DNA from: Bacteroides sp. CAG:530
Lineage (GTDB): Bacteria > Bacteroidota > Bacteroidia > Bacteroidales > Bacteroidaceae
Direction of reading: 5' to 3'
Length of the DNA: 42,467 bases
Assembly: GCA_000434735.1 (NCBI GenBank)
Contig: FR881270.1
Location: 603-43,069 of the forward strand
The position numbers and the translations under genes are program-made. This document shows positions 25,846 through 34,320 of the stretch, piece after piece (position 1 is the first letter of the stretch; each line of letters starts with the position of its first letter). The notes beneath the pieces were generated by a model. That model had not been told where the DNA came from, did not search any database, and worked only from the letters and a program-made list of their open reading frames with translations.

Positions 25846-27456
25846 ATGAACAAGACAAAGAAAATAAGCCATTGGACAAAAGCCGTAGCTCTCGCATTAG
25901 TCATAATGTGTAATGCATCTCAAGGTGTAAATGCCATGACTCAACAAATATCTGACGAGATATATGAGGGACTACCTTTCCAAATGAACAAAATCGCTCA
26001 ACCAGTATTTCCTGATTACAGTTGCAACATCTGTAGCTTTGGTGCTGTAGGCGATGGTATCACTCTTAATACCGACGCTATAAACCGTGCTATTGAAGAG
26101 ACTTCTGCTAAAGGCGGAGGTAAAGTAATTGTGCCCGAAGGATTATGGCTCACAGGTCCTATCGTGATGAAAAGCAACGTGAATCTTCATTTGGAAACTA
26201 ACGCCTTGATTGTATTTACAGCAGATCATAAAGCTTATCCTATTGTAGAGACATCTTTCGAGGGACTTGAAACTCGTCGTTGCCAATCTCCTCTTTCTGC
26301 CGTTGGCGCGGAAAACATCGCTATCACCGGAAAGGGTGTTATAGACGGTAACGGAGATACCTGGCGTCCGGTTAAGAAGAACAAACTTACAGGTACACAA
26401 TGGAAGAAATTGGTAGCATCTGGCGGTGTTCTCGATGCGAAAGGTGAAGTTTGGTATCCAAGCGAAGGCTCTATGAAGGGTGCTATGGCCTGCAAGAACT
26501 TCAACGTGCCCGAAGGTATTAATACTGACGAAGAGTGGAGCAGCATACACGACTGGTTGCGCCCTGTTTTGCTCAGTTTCCGTAAATGTAAGAACATCTT
26601 ATTAGAAGACGTAACATTCAAGAACTCACCGAGCTGGTGCTTGCACCCATTGTCATGCGAGAACCTTACCATCAACAAAGTTACTGTATCTAATCCTTGG
26701 TATTCACAAAACGGTGATGCCATCGACGTAGAATCTTGTAACGGAGTGATTATAGCCAACAGCAGCTTCGATGCCGGAGACGATGGTATCTGTATCAAAT
26801 CGGGTAAAGACGAAAACGGACGTAAGCGTGGCGAACCTTGCCAAAACATCATCATCAAGAACAATCAGGTATTGCACGGACACGGCGGTTTTGTTGTAGG
26901 TAGCGAAATGTCGGGTGGCGTAAAAAATATCTTCGTAGACAATTGTACTTTCTTGGGTACCGACGTAGGTTTGCGTTTCAAGAGTACACGCGGACGCGGT
27001 GGTGTGGTAGAAAACATCCATATCAGCAACATCAACATGATTAATATCCCTAATGAAGGATTGATATTCGACTTGTTCTACGGTGGAGCTGCTCCGGGTG
27101 AAGATGATGCAACTGCAGAAACTAAATCTGAAAAGATCCCTGCCGTAACAGAAGAAACTCCGGCTTTCCAGGATATCTATATCAGCAAAGTAATAGCTAA
27201 GGGAGTAGGACGTGCTATCTATTTCAACGGTTTGCCCGAAATGCCAATCAAGAACATCTTCATTCAAGATGTTACAATGAGCGACGCTAAAGACGGAGTA
27301 ATACTGCGCAACGCTGACGGTGCTACACTGAAAAACGTGAAGATTGAAACCATCAAAGGTGGAGATAACCTGAAACTGCAGAATGTATCTAAGGTTTGCG
27401 TTGACAAGAAACAATATAAAAAGGTAGGTAATAAAGCTGAATCTTACAGATTCTAA
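25846..27456 (+). CDS. Secreted polygalacturonase-type glycoside hydrolase (GH28)
   Basis: Seen: 536 residues. Signal peptide to about residue 30 (ALVIMCNASQGVNA). The right-handed beta-helix starts at FGAVGDGITLNTDAINRAIEE. The catalytic set is NGDAIDVES (Asp291/294), AGDDGICIKSG (Asp312, Asp313), HGHGGFVVGSE (His344/346) and GLRFKS (Arg377, Lys379). Known: GH28 enzymes hydrolyse alpha-1,4-galacturonic linkages in homogalacturonan or rhamnogalacturonan by inversion, with three aspartates. Inferred: periplasmic or surface cleavage of pectin; the long insert at about 173-245 suggests an exo-acting or side-chain-tolerant enzyme. It is the first gene of an operon with a DUF4861-like gene (7 bp later) and GH43, about 11.8 kb from the other pectin locus. 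Confidence 0.93.
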   Translation: MNKTKKISHWTKAVALALVIMCNASQGVNAMTQQISDEIYEGLPFQMNKIAQPVFPDYSCNICSFGAVGDGITLNTDAINRAIEETSAKGGGKVIVPEGLWLTGPIVMKSNVNLHLETNALIVFTADHKAYPIVETSFEGLETRRCQSPLSAVGAENIAITGKGVIDGNGDTWRPVKKNKLTGTQWKKLVASGGVLDAKGEVWYPSEGSMKGAMACKNFNVPEGINTDEEWSSIHDWLRPVLLSFRKCKNILLEDVTFKNSPSWCLHPLSCENLTINKVTVSNPWYSQNGDAIDVESCNGVIIANSSFDAGDDGICIKSGKDENGRKRGEPCQNIIIKNNQVLHGHGGFVVGSEMSGGVKNIFVDNCTFLGTDVGLRFKSTRGRGGVVENIHISNINMINIPNEGLIFDLFYGGAAPGEDDATAETKSEKIPAVTEETPAFQDIYISKVIAKGVGRAIYFNGLPEMPIKNIFIQDVTMSDAKDGVILRNADGATLKNVKIETIKGGDNLKLQNVSKVCVDKKQYKKVGNKAESYRF

Positions 27457-27463
27457 TGATATC

Positions 27464-28705
27464 ATGAAAGGACACTCATTTATTTTCGCAGCTCTTTTGG
27501 CAGCGACTTGTTTTACCGCTCAGGCGGAAGACAAAATATGGAATATAGAGATAGAGAACCCAAGCAATAAAGCGAAAGTAGACGAACCGGTAGTTCTCGA
27601 TTTGCGACAGCTTCTCGGTGATAACTCTATGTTCTGTGTAAAGTCGGCCATCGTTATGGACGAAGGAACAGAAATTCCATCACAGCTTGACGACATGAAT
27701 GGCGATTTGCGTTTTGATGAAATGGCATTCGTCATCAACCTGCCTGCCAAGAGCAAGAAAACAGTAAGTGTTACGCTTTCATCAGAAAAAAGCGCGAAGC
27801 AATATAAGCCACGCACATATGCCGAGATATTGCTTCGCACTTCTAAGAAAGACAAATATGTTAAGGGTTTCTCTGTCTTTGCTGACGGCAAGGCTGACAC
27901 CTATAATATATTACATCACCACGGAGTAGCGTTCGAAAGTGAGTTGGTGGCATGGCGTATCTATTTCAACGAGAAGCAGACTACCGATTTATACGGCAAG
28001 TTCAATAAGCAGCTCGAAATAGAAGAAAGCATGTTTTACCCTACCGACGAGCAACTGAAGCGTGGATTCGGCGACGATGTAATCTTGGTAAGAAACAGTT
28101 GCGGGGCCGGAACTTTAAAAGGATGGAACGGCACGCAGGCTACTCACATCAGTCCGGTAATGATACGCGGACAGCGTGTCATAGCATCGGGACCGGTAAG
28201 AGCTATCGTAGAAGCGGAAGTTAAAGGATGGGAGTATCAAGGAAAGATATTCAACATGAAAAACCGCTATACCATTTATGCCGGACATCGTGATGCGCAA
28301 GTCGACGTGATATTCGACCGCCCTGTGGGAGAAGAAACATTCTGTACAGGTGTGCAGAATATTGCCGGAAACGCCGAACATTTCTCAGATCATAAAGGCC
28401 TTGTAGCAAGTTGGGGAACCGACTGGCCCGTAAAAGATACTGTGAAGTATAAGAAAGAGACGGTAGGACTGGCTACCTTTATCCCGAAAAAGCATGTGAT
28501 AAAAGAAGCCACAGATGCCGAAAACTTTCTTTATGTAATACATGCGCCTAAAGCTACTACGTTCCGCTATTACACCATGTTCACATCGCGCAAGGAAACA
28601 TTTGGTTATCCTACCGCAAGTGCCTGGTTTGAATACGCCAAACAATGGAAAGAATCTTTAGAGAAACCCATAAAGATTACCATCACTCCGAAACGCAAGC
28701 TATAA
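27464..28705 (+). CDS. DUF4861-like secreted protein of a pectin locus
   Basis: Seen: 413 residues. Signal peptide MKGHSFIFAALLAATCFTAQA; then a beta-rich protein without membrane spans: WNIEIENPSNKAKVDEPVVLDL, MDEGTEIPSQLDDMNGDLRFDEMAFVINLPAKSKKTVSVTL, HHHGVAFESELVAWRIYFNEKQTTDLYGK and PVRAIVEAEVKGWEYQGKIFNMKNRYTIYAGHRDAQVDV. Known: DUF4861 proteins recur beside pectin and other uronic-acid enzymes in Bacteroidota; I know of no firm activity for this one. Inferred: a carbohydrate-active enzyme or binding protein in the periplasm, with a fold like galactose-mutarotase-type sandwiches. The family name is from memory of sequence style and should be tested with a profile search. It sits 7 bp after GH28 and 17 bp before GH43. 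Confidence 0.7.
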   Translation: MKGHSFIFAALLAATCFTAQAEDKIWNIEIENPSNKAKVDEPVVLDLRQLLGDNSMFCVKSAIVMDEGTEIPSQLDDMNGDLRFDEMAFVINLPAKSKKTVSVTLSSEKSAKQYKPRTYAEILLRTSKKDKYVKGFSVFADGKADTYNILHHHGVAFESELVAWRIYFNEKQTTDLYGKFNKQLEIEESMFYPTDEQLKRGFGDDVILVRNSCGAGTLKGWNGTQATHISPVMIRGQRVIASGPVRAIVEAEVKGWEYQGKIFNMKNRYTIYAGHRDAQVDVIFDRPVGEETFCTGVQNIAGNAEHFSDHKGLVASWGTDWPVKDTVKYKKETVGLATFIPKKHVIKEATDAENFLYVIHAPKATTFRYYTMFTSRKETFGYPTASAWFEYAKQWKESLEKPIKITITPKRKL

Positions 28706-28722
28706 TACAAAATACTAATACA

Positions 28723-30387
28723 ATGAAAGCCATTTTATTTTCCTTAGTGATAGGAAGCTCTATAACGGCATTCGCCCAATCTACAGATTATGTATCGCAG
28801 GTATGGGTGGCCGATCAAGGCGACGGTACTTATCGTAACCCGGTGCTTTATGCCGATTATTCCGACCCTGACGCTATCCGTGTGGGAGATGACTTCTATC
28901 TAACTTCATCCAGCTTCGGCTGTCTGCCGGGACTTCAGATACTGCATTCCAAGGATTTGGTGAATTGGCAAATCGTCAGTGCGGCAGTTCCTTATTCGTT
29001 GACACCGCATACCGATACTACTCCGCAGCACGGCAACCGTGTGTGGGCTCCGTGTATACGTCATCACAACGGGGAGTTCTACATCTTTTGGGGAGACCCT
29101 GATCAGGGGGCTTTCATGACAAAAGCGAAAGATGTAAAAGGTCCGTGGAGCGAGCCGGTTTTAGTTAAAGCCGGAAAGGGAATCATCGACACTACCCCAC
29201 TGTGGGATGAAGACGGACGTGTGTACATGGCTCATGCCTATGCCGGAAGTCGCGCAGGACTAAAAAGTGTAATCGCCGTATGCGAGTTGAACGCTGATGC
29301 CACACGCGCCATCACTCAGTCGAGAATAATTTTCGACGGACACGAGGCACACGAAACATGCGAAGGTCCTAAGTTCTATAAGCGAAACGGATATTACTAT
29401 ATCTTCCATCCGGCAGGTGGAGTTCCTACAGGATGGCAAGTAGTGCAACGCTCTAAAAACATCTACGGTCCGTACGAATGGCGAACCGTAATGGCTCAAG
29501 GCAAATCGCTTGTCAACGGGCCTCATCAAGGAGCTTGGGTAGACACCGCCAATGGCGAAGACTGGTTCCTTCATTTCCAAGACGTAGGTGCGGCGGGTCG
29601 TTTAGTACATCTTCAACCAATGAAGTGGGTAAACGATTGGCCTGTAATAGGAGTTGACGAAGACGGCGACGGATGCGGAGAACCGGTGCTTACTTACAAG
29701 AAGCCCGCCGTAGCGAAACAGCCCATCTGCACTCCGCAAGAATCGGACGAATTCAACTCTAACGAGTTGGGACTGCAATGGCAGTGGAATGCCAACATAG
29801 ACGAGAAGTGGTATTTCTGCAATAAAGAGCAAGGAGTACTAAGACTGTATTCGGCTCCCGTAACCGATGAGTACAAGAACTTATGGGACGTACCTAACAT
29901 GTTACTCCAAAAGTTTCCGGCTCCTACGTTTACGGCTACCATGAAACTGAAGTTCCAACCCACAGGCAAATACCACGGAGAAAGAACGGGACTTGTGATA
30001 ATGGGTATGGACTATGCCGGACTGATGATAGAAAATACAGAGAAAGGCCTAGTGCTTAGTCAGGCTGAATGCAAGAAAGCCGATAAAGGAAGTGCCGAAA
30101 CAGTAAACAAGACCGTCAAGCTAAACAGTAATGAGGTTTACCTGCGTGCACGCATCGTTACTACCGGAAAGAAAATAAAGGAAAGCGAAGGCGGACACGA
30201 CTTAGTGGTAGAGTGCAAGCTAAGCTACAGCAAAGACGGGAAAAAGTTTAAAGAGATAGGCGAAACATTCCAAGTAAAAGAAGGAAAATGGATTGGAGCT
30301 AAAGTAGGAACATTCTGCACACGTCCTAACATAAAAAGCAATGACGGAGGATGGGTAGATGTAGATTGGTTCCGCATCACCAAATAA
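28723..30387 (+). CDS. GH43 glycosidase (beta-xylosidase/alpha-arabinofuranosidase type) with C-terminal beta-sandwich
   Basis: Seen: 554 residues from the ATG at 28723; MKAILFSLVIGSSITAFAQ is a signal peptide, so the longer frame from 28645 is not used. A five-blade propeller has YADYSDPDAIRVGDDFYLTS (base Asp at 48-50), IIDTTPLWDEDGRVYM (pKa-modulating Asp) and HETCEGPKFYKRNGYYYI (acid Glu). After about residue 340 a concanavalin-like domain follows (SDEFNSNELGLQWQWN to the end). Known: GH43 inverts arabinofuranosides and xylosides. Inferred: trimming of arabinan, arabinogalactan or xylogalacturonan side chains of pectin. It is the last gene of the GH28 operon; no terminator hairpin is obvious, only direct repeats. 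Confidence 0.9.
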   Translation: MKAILFSLVIGSSITAFAQSTDYVSQVWVADQGDGTYRNPVLYADYSDPDAIRVGDDFYLTSSSFGCLPGLQILHSKDLVNWQIVSAAVPYSLTPHTDTTPQHGNRVWAPCIRHHNGEFYIFWGDPDQGAFMTKAKDVKGPWSEPVLVKAGKGIIDTTPLWDEDGRVYMAHAYAGSRAGLKSVIAVCELNADATRAITQSRIIFDGHEAHETCEGPKFYKRNGYYYIFHPAGGVPTGWQVVQRSKNIYGPYEWRTVMAQGKSLVNGPHQGAWVDTANGEDWFLHFQDVGAAGRLVHLQPMKWVNDWPVIGVDEDGDGCGEPVLTYKKPAVAKQPICTPQESDEFNSNELGLQWQWNANIDEKWYFCNKEQGVLRLYSAPVTDEYKNLWDVPNMLLQKFPAPTFTATMKLKFQPTGKYHGERTGLVIMGMDYAGLMIENTEKGLVLSQAECKKADKGSAETVNKTVKLNSNEVYLRARIVTTGKKIKESEGGHDLVVECKLSYSKDGKKFKEIGETFQVKEGKWIGAKVGTFCTRPNIKSNDGGWVDVDWFRITK

Positions 30388-30393
30388 GAAGTC

Positions 30394-30434
30394 TCACACC
30401 GACCGATACGAGCGTTCACACCGACCGATACGAG
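30394..30434. repeat. Two 19-bp direct repeats with a 22-bp period
   Basis: TCACACCGACCGATACGAG occurs at 30394-30412 and 30416-30434, immediately after the GH43 stop. It is not palindromic and carries no T-run, so it is not a simple terminator. It may be a dispersed intergenic repeat. Confidence 0.7.
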
Positions 30435-30654
30435 ACAACTTTTATAAATAAGAAATTAGTTATTCGATAAGAATAGCATTTAGGGGGTTAAAAAGAAGAT
30501 GTTACTTAGTTCTTGATAAGAAGGCTTTAAATTGGATAAATCTCTGTCGTCTGTTTTCGTGGTGTTGTTGGCAGGAGTAATACGCCATTCTTGCAGATTT
30601 TTCAATGTAGATAGAAAGCGATATAATTCGGTCAGAATTTGTCGTTTACAGTTA

Positions 30655-30848
30655 TTATCATCTACGTTCGTTTTTGAAAATGACTGTTCTTGAGCATAAT
30701 GATTGCTTGTGATGGCAATATTTAAAGCCTGTTTTGGGTATTCCGGTTGTGTTCCGTACAACCCATAATGTTTGCAGACAATACCTGATTGTTCCCTCTA
30801 TTCCTTCAGATAGGTAATACAAGATGCTTCATTAGGAAATCTTTGCAT
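30655..30848 (-). pseudogene. Degraded IS1595-family transposase N-terminus
   Basis: On the minus strand the frame from 30848 reads MQRFPNEASCITYLKE, a TAG at 30798-30800, then REQSGIVCKHYG. After a frame change it reads YCHHKQSLCSRTVIFKNER. This matches the start of IS1595/ISXO2-type transposases, which carry FPxEESC...YL, GVVCxxCG and a second Cys pair (zinc ribbon) before SLRSGTVM. Known: that ribbon binds DNA, and a DDE-like domain should follow; it is absent. So only about 65 codons remain, broken by one stop and at least one frameshift, with zinc cysteines already lost (CKHYG in place of CKHCG). An open frame of 93 codons (30480-30761) overlaps it but matches no family. Confidence 0.65.
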
Positions 30849-30920
30849 GAAATTCAGTACGTTTATAATAATATTTCGCTTATATACTATATTATAAATG
30901 TACTGAATTTCTGCAAAGAT
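30839..30920. repeat. Long inverted repeat, about 31 bp arms with 19-bp loop
   Basis: The left arm, 30839-30870, is nearly the reverse complement of 30890-30920, differing by one base change and one extra base. Each arm contains GTACTGAATTTC next to TGCAAAGAT. The left arm includes the first codons of the IS1595-like remnant, so the right arm is an inverted copy of that start. TATCTTTG at 30914-30921 (minus) could be a -7 element. The rest of 30922-31100 is AT-rich with nothing recognised. Confidence 0.75.
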
Positions 30921-31100
30921 AAAAAATACTATTATGTAATAGTTTACCAAATATTTATCTGACGTTAAATATATTAACGAGTATCATATGGATAGTGGTT
31001 TTATTTAATATTGTTTCCATTAAGGGAAATTGTGCCGGGAAAAGACTCTTTGAGGATAATGGCTATGTAAACAGGGGCAAGCTTGTTTTTGTCTATCACT

Positions 31101-32468
31101 TCAGTCTTTCCAAAATTTATCGACATCAGGTGTGCCTCGGCTATAGCTAACAGCCATTGGGTCGAAGTTCAACAAGCCAAACAAATACCATGCGCTCGAC
31201 GATATGCAAATATTTGTGTCAGCTCCCTTCCAAAGTTGTGAGCTGCCATAGGTAGTGCCAAGATTTGATGCATAGGGCAATCCTGCGGAATTAGGATAGA
31301 GCGTGCTTGATATCAGTAACTTCTTCATTTCCGCCAAATAGGCTGTCGACTTGTAGGAGTCGGCAGCCTTTTGGTAAGCCACCACCATCTGTCCTGTGCC
31401 CTCAAGCCATACAATGTCTTTGTCGATGTCGGGGGCAAACCCTGTTATCAAGGCACCATTGGCTGTGGCTCTTTGGGTGTTTGCATACATTGTTGTTTTT
31501 TCGAGCACTGTTTTAGGGAAATCCTCAAATGTGCAATATCCCCAACTGTGATTGTCGAGTGCATATTCATAATAATTTCCTGGCCATGACACCAACAAGC
31601 CATCAGTACTGTTGTATCTGCTTTCTTTAAGGTGTGCGAGGAGTTTTTTGTGAAAGTCGTCATATCCCTGCACTGCACAGTAGGCATCAATCATACCTTC
31701 GGTATTTTTCGAGATAGTGCTATTGCTTGCAGTGATGCCTCCCCAAAGTCCACCATCTTTGTCTTGTAGTGAACGAATCCAAATTTCCAGCGTCGACTTT
31801 AGTTTGTCATATTTTGTAGTCTCCACCTTTGCCGTGTAGTTGTTCAGTGCTATTAGCAGCCAGGCATTGTCACCAAGCCATCGGTCACCCGAAGGTGTGC
31901 CGTCGGTACTGCGGAACTGATAAAAACCACCATTGGTTGTGAGCTCGCTACCTATGCGCTGGTTAAAGAAATTGAAAATAGATTCAGCCTTGGAATACTT
32001 GCCCGTGGCAGTGAACACAAGTGCTGCTAGGGCGTTGTCGTAGAGCGACATCGTGCTGCTGTTCTCGGTGCTTGGCAGTAGTCCGTTGGAGTACTGCACA
32101 TTTTCAAACCATGCCACGATATTTTCGGCCTCTGCCGACAGGTCGATGGTTGTTTTCTTTGCAACGAAAGTAACAGTCTGTGTCGATGACGCTGTTGCCG
32201 ACGCTGGCGTAAAGGTGTAGCCATCGGCCATAGGAGTTATTTTTACACTGCCCTTCAAGTTGGATACGCTCCACTCGCCTGATGCTGAACTGCAGACCGT
32301 CTGGTTTCCAATTGTTAGGCTTATGTTCGCAAGTCCACAGCCATCCGAATCAACAATTTTACCTGAAACAGAAAACGTTTCGTCTACTTCCGAACTATTG
32401 TTGTCGCTTGAACATCCTATAAGTAGGAAAATGTTCAGTATAAAAAATGATATAATGTTTTCTTTCAT
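31101..32468 (-). CDS. Unrecognised lipoprotein: CarboxypepD-like beta domain plus alpha/alpha-barrel domain
   Basis: Seen: 455 residues from the ATG at 32466-32468. The lipobox is LLIGC (Cys19), with a Ser/Asn/Asp-rich spacer after it. Residues about 30-105 look like a carboxypeptidase-regulatory-like or Ig-like domain (FSVSGKIVDSDGCGLANISLTIG, VKITPMADGYTFTPAS). From about 115 on the protein is helical and rich in aromatic repeats (YDNALAALVFTATGKY, DRWLGDNAWLLIALNNY, DKDGGLWGGI, WLEGTGQMVVAYQKA), as in alpha/alpha toroid glycosidases and lyases. I cannot assign a family. Inferred: a surface glycan-active or glycan-binding lipoprotein. The IS1182 element lies only about 55 bp upstream and may have cut off or replaced its promoter. 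A longer frame to 32585 runs into the IS end and is not used. Confidence 0.8.
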   Translation of the reverse strand: MKENIISFFILNIFLLIGCSSDNNSSEVDETFSVSGKIVDSDGCGLANISLTIGNQTVCSSASGEWSVSNLKGSVKITPMADGYTFTPASATASSTQTVTFVAKKTTIDLSAEAENIVAWFENVQYSNGLLPSTENSSTMSLYDNALAALVFTATGKYSKAESIFNFFNQRIGSELTTNGGFYQFRSTDGTPSGDRWLGDNAWLLIALNNYTAKVETTKYDKLKSTLEIWIRSLQDKDGGLWGGITASNSTISKNTEGMIDAYCAVQGYDDFHKKLLAHLKESRYNSTDGLLVSWPGNYYEYALDNHSWGYCTFEDFPKTVLEKTTMYANTQRATANGALITGFAPDIDKDIVWLEGTGQMVVAYQKAADSYKSTAYLAEMKKLLISSTLYPNSAGLPYASNLGTTYGSSQLWKGADTNICISSSAWYLFGLLNFDPMAVSYSRGTPDVDKFWKD

Positions 32469-32523
32469 ATTATCTAATGCAATGTTTTTTAATTGTAAAC
32501 AAACAAGCCGAGGCTTTGTCATG

Positions 32524-34228
32524 TCAGAAAGTTTTTGTAACTTAGTGACATATAACAAATTAAATGTCCACAAAGTTACATACAAAATCTTACAATAACA
32601 AAAGATTGTTTCTGACAGTGAATCCCAACGAGGATATCGCTGAAAACGATCCTGTGCGCGTAGTCGATGCGATAGTCGAGGGCCTTGACTTGAGAGAGTT
32701 CAAGAAACTTTACCATGAGAAAGGTCGTTGTCCTTACCATCCGAAGATGATGCTCAAAATCATCCTCTATGCATACATGAACAACATCTATTCGTGCCGC
32801 AAGATGGAAAGGGCGGTTCGGCGCGACATCCATTATATCTGGCTTGCCGCCCAGGAGCGGCCCGACTTCGTGACAATCAACCGTTTCCGCAATCGCGTGA
32901 AGAAAGAGATAAACAACATCTTCACACAAGTGGTGCTTGTGCTGGCCGACAAAGGCTTCATTACTCTTGACGTGGAGTACATCGACGGCACAAAAATAGA
33001 GTCCAAAGTCAACAAGTACACCTTTGTGTGGCGCAAGACCGTGGAGAAGAACCGGGCTAAGCTTCAGGAAAAGATACGTGTTCTGCTGGGGCAGATAGAC
33101 GATGCCGTCGCTCAGGACAAAGCGTCCGAGACTGATAAAGTTGACTTCACTCCCGATACGCTGACTTCCCTCATCACCGAGCTGCAGGACTCCCTTTCAG
33201 CAGAGCCCGAGTCGGCAGACAAGGAGAGGCAGAAGCGGCGGCGAGAGAAGAAGAGGCTGGTAAAGGAGCTAGAGAAGCACCGCGACAAACTCGGCGAGTA
33301 TGACGGCCGTCTGGAGCAGATTGGCGAGCGCAACTCCATGTCAAAGTCCGACCCCGACGCGACGTTCATGCGCATGAAAGAGGACGCGATGAACAACGGC
33401 CAGACCAAGCCAGGCTACAATCTGCAGATATCCGCCGAAAACCAGTTCATCACCGATTACGCACTGTTCCCCAATCCCACCGACACTCTCACGCTCATAC
33501 CGTTCCTCAACTCTTTTCCCGACCGATACGGGCATCTTCCATCAATAGCAGTGGCCGACTCTGGCTATGGCTCCGAAGAGAACTACCGCTTTATGGCCGA
33601 AGCCGGCATGGAGGCTTACGTCAAATACAACCGTTTCCACCTCGAGCAGCACCCGCGTTACAAGCCCAACCCGTTCAATCACGACAACTTCCATTACAAC
33701 GCCGCCGAAGATTACTATGTCTGCCCGATGGGCCAGCATATGACACGCATCGGTACTTCCCACCTCAAGACCGCAAGCGGTTACCGCAGTGAAAACGCAC
33801 GTTACCGCGCACAGAACTGCAACGGCTGTCCACTGAGGTGCCTGTGTTACAAAGCCAAAGGAGACCGACGGACAATCGAGGTTAACCACCGGCTCAACGG
33901 ATATAAACGAAAAGCGCGTGAACTGTTGACCTCGGAAGAGGGATTGAAACACCGTGGGCGACGATGTGTCGAACCGGAGGCCGTTTTCGGACAGATGAAA
34001 TTCAATATGGCATACCGACGCTTACGACACTTCGGCAAAGACAAGGTCACAATGGACTTTGCCTTCTTCGCCATAGCCTTCAACATAAAGAAAATGTGCT
34101 CAAAGATAGCAAAACAGACTCAAAATGGGGGAAACACACACCAAAATGGCCTGTTTTTGCCAGTTTGCGGAATTTTACCGCCTGAGGAACGAATATTCTG
34201 GGATAACCCTAAAAAAACAGTTGCCTGA
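32524..34228 (+). mobile_element. IS1182-family insertion sequence (ends approximate)
   Basis: The element is defined by the intact transposase. Possible imperfect terminal inverted repeats are TCAGAAAGTTTTTGTAAC from 32524 and, read inward on the minus strand from 34228, TCAGGCAACTGTTTTTTTAG. The match is only partial, and no target-site duplication is clear, so the exact ends are uncertain. The transposase stop codon lies inside the right-hand repeat. The insertion is between the lipoprotein gene and the terminator of the ROK kinase gene. Confidence 0.6.
32564..34228 (+). CDS. IS1182-family transposase, intact
   Basis: Seen: 554 residues. The N-terminal DUF772-like domain is NPNEDIAENDPVRVVDAIVEGLDLREF, GRCPYHPKMMLKIILYAYMNNIYSCRKMERAV and HYIWLAAQERPDFVTINRFR. 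The DDE domain has DVEYIDGTKIESKVNKYTFVW (first Asp), a charged coiled-coil-like insertion at about 165-255, IAVADSGYGSEENY (second Asp) and a C-terminal zinc-binding CNGCPLRCLCY, then VEPEAVFGQMKFNMAYRRLRHFG (Glu). Known: this is the IS1182 arrangement of the IS4/IS5-like DDE group. No frameshift or stop is seen, so the element could be active. The gene is clearly more GC-rich than the AT-rich gap to its left. Confidence 0.95.
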   Translation: MSTKLHTKSYNNKRLFLTVNPNEDIAENDPVRVVDAIVEGLDLREFKKLYHEKGRCPYHPKMMLKIILYAYMNNIYSCRKMERAVRRDIHYIWLAAQERPDFVTINRFRNRVKKEINNIFTQVVLVLADKGFITLDVEYIDGTKIESKVNKYTFVWRKTVEKNRAKLQEKIRVLLGQIDDAVAQDKASETDKVDFTPDTLTSLITELQDSLSAEPESADKERQKRRREKKRLVKELEKHRDKLGEYDGRLEQIGERNSMSKSDPDATFMRMKEDAMNNGQTKPGYNLQISAENQFITDYALFPNPTDTLTLIPFLNSFPDRYGHLPSIAVADSGYGSEENYRFMAEAGMEAYVKYNRFHLEQHPRYKPNPFNHDNFHYNAAEDYYVCPMGQHMTRIGTSHLKTASGYRSENARYRAQNCNGCPLRCLCYKAKGDRRTIEVNHRLNGYKRKARELLTSEEGLKHRGRRCVEPEAVFGQMKFNMAYRRLRHFGKDKVTMDFAFFAIAFNIKKMCSKIAKQTQNGGNTHQNGLFLPVCGILPPEERIFWDNPKKTVA

Positions 34229-34248
34229 AAAATAAAAATCCTTAAGGC

Positions 34249-34298
34249 TCAAAAAACAGAGGCTGCGCCGTAAACATTAATTACGACACAGCCTCTTT
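34249..34298 (-). terminator. Terminator of the ROK kinase gene
   Basis: GAGGCTGTGTCGTAA pairs with TTACGGCGCAGCCTC (one or two wobbles) on the minus strand, followed by TGTTTTTT. It also has a TTTT after it on the plus strand and could stop IS transcripts. Confidence 0.85.
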
Positions 34299-34320
34299 TA
34301 TCTTATATCAGTGGAATATA

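Noticed and set aside
26143..27465. Long antisense frames in the GH28 gene
   Set aside because: They arise from codon bias in GH28 and carry no conserved features.
28645..28722. N-terminal extension of GH43
   Set aside because: It overlaps the DUF4861-like gene, and the internal ATG at 28723 starts a proper signal peptide.
30480..30761. 93-codon open frame on the minus strand
   Set aside because: Its first part is the IS1595 remnant read in part in the wrong frame; the rest has no recognisable motif and low-complexity composition.
33516..33535. Copy of the CCGACCGATACG core inside the transposase
   Set aside because: Only 12 bp match the repeat at 30394 and they encode conserved-looking transposase residues (DRYG); chance is likely.
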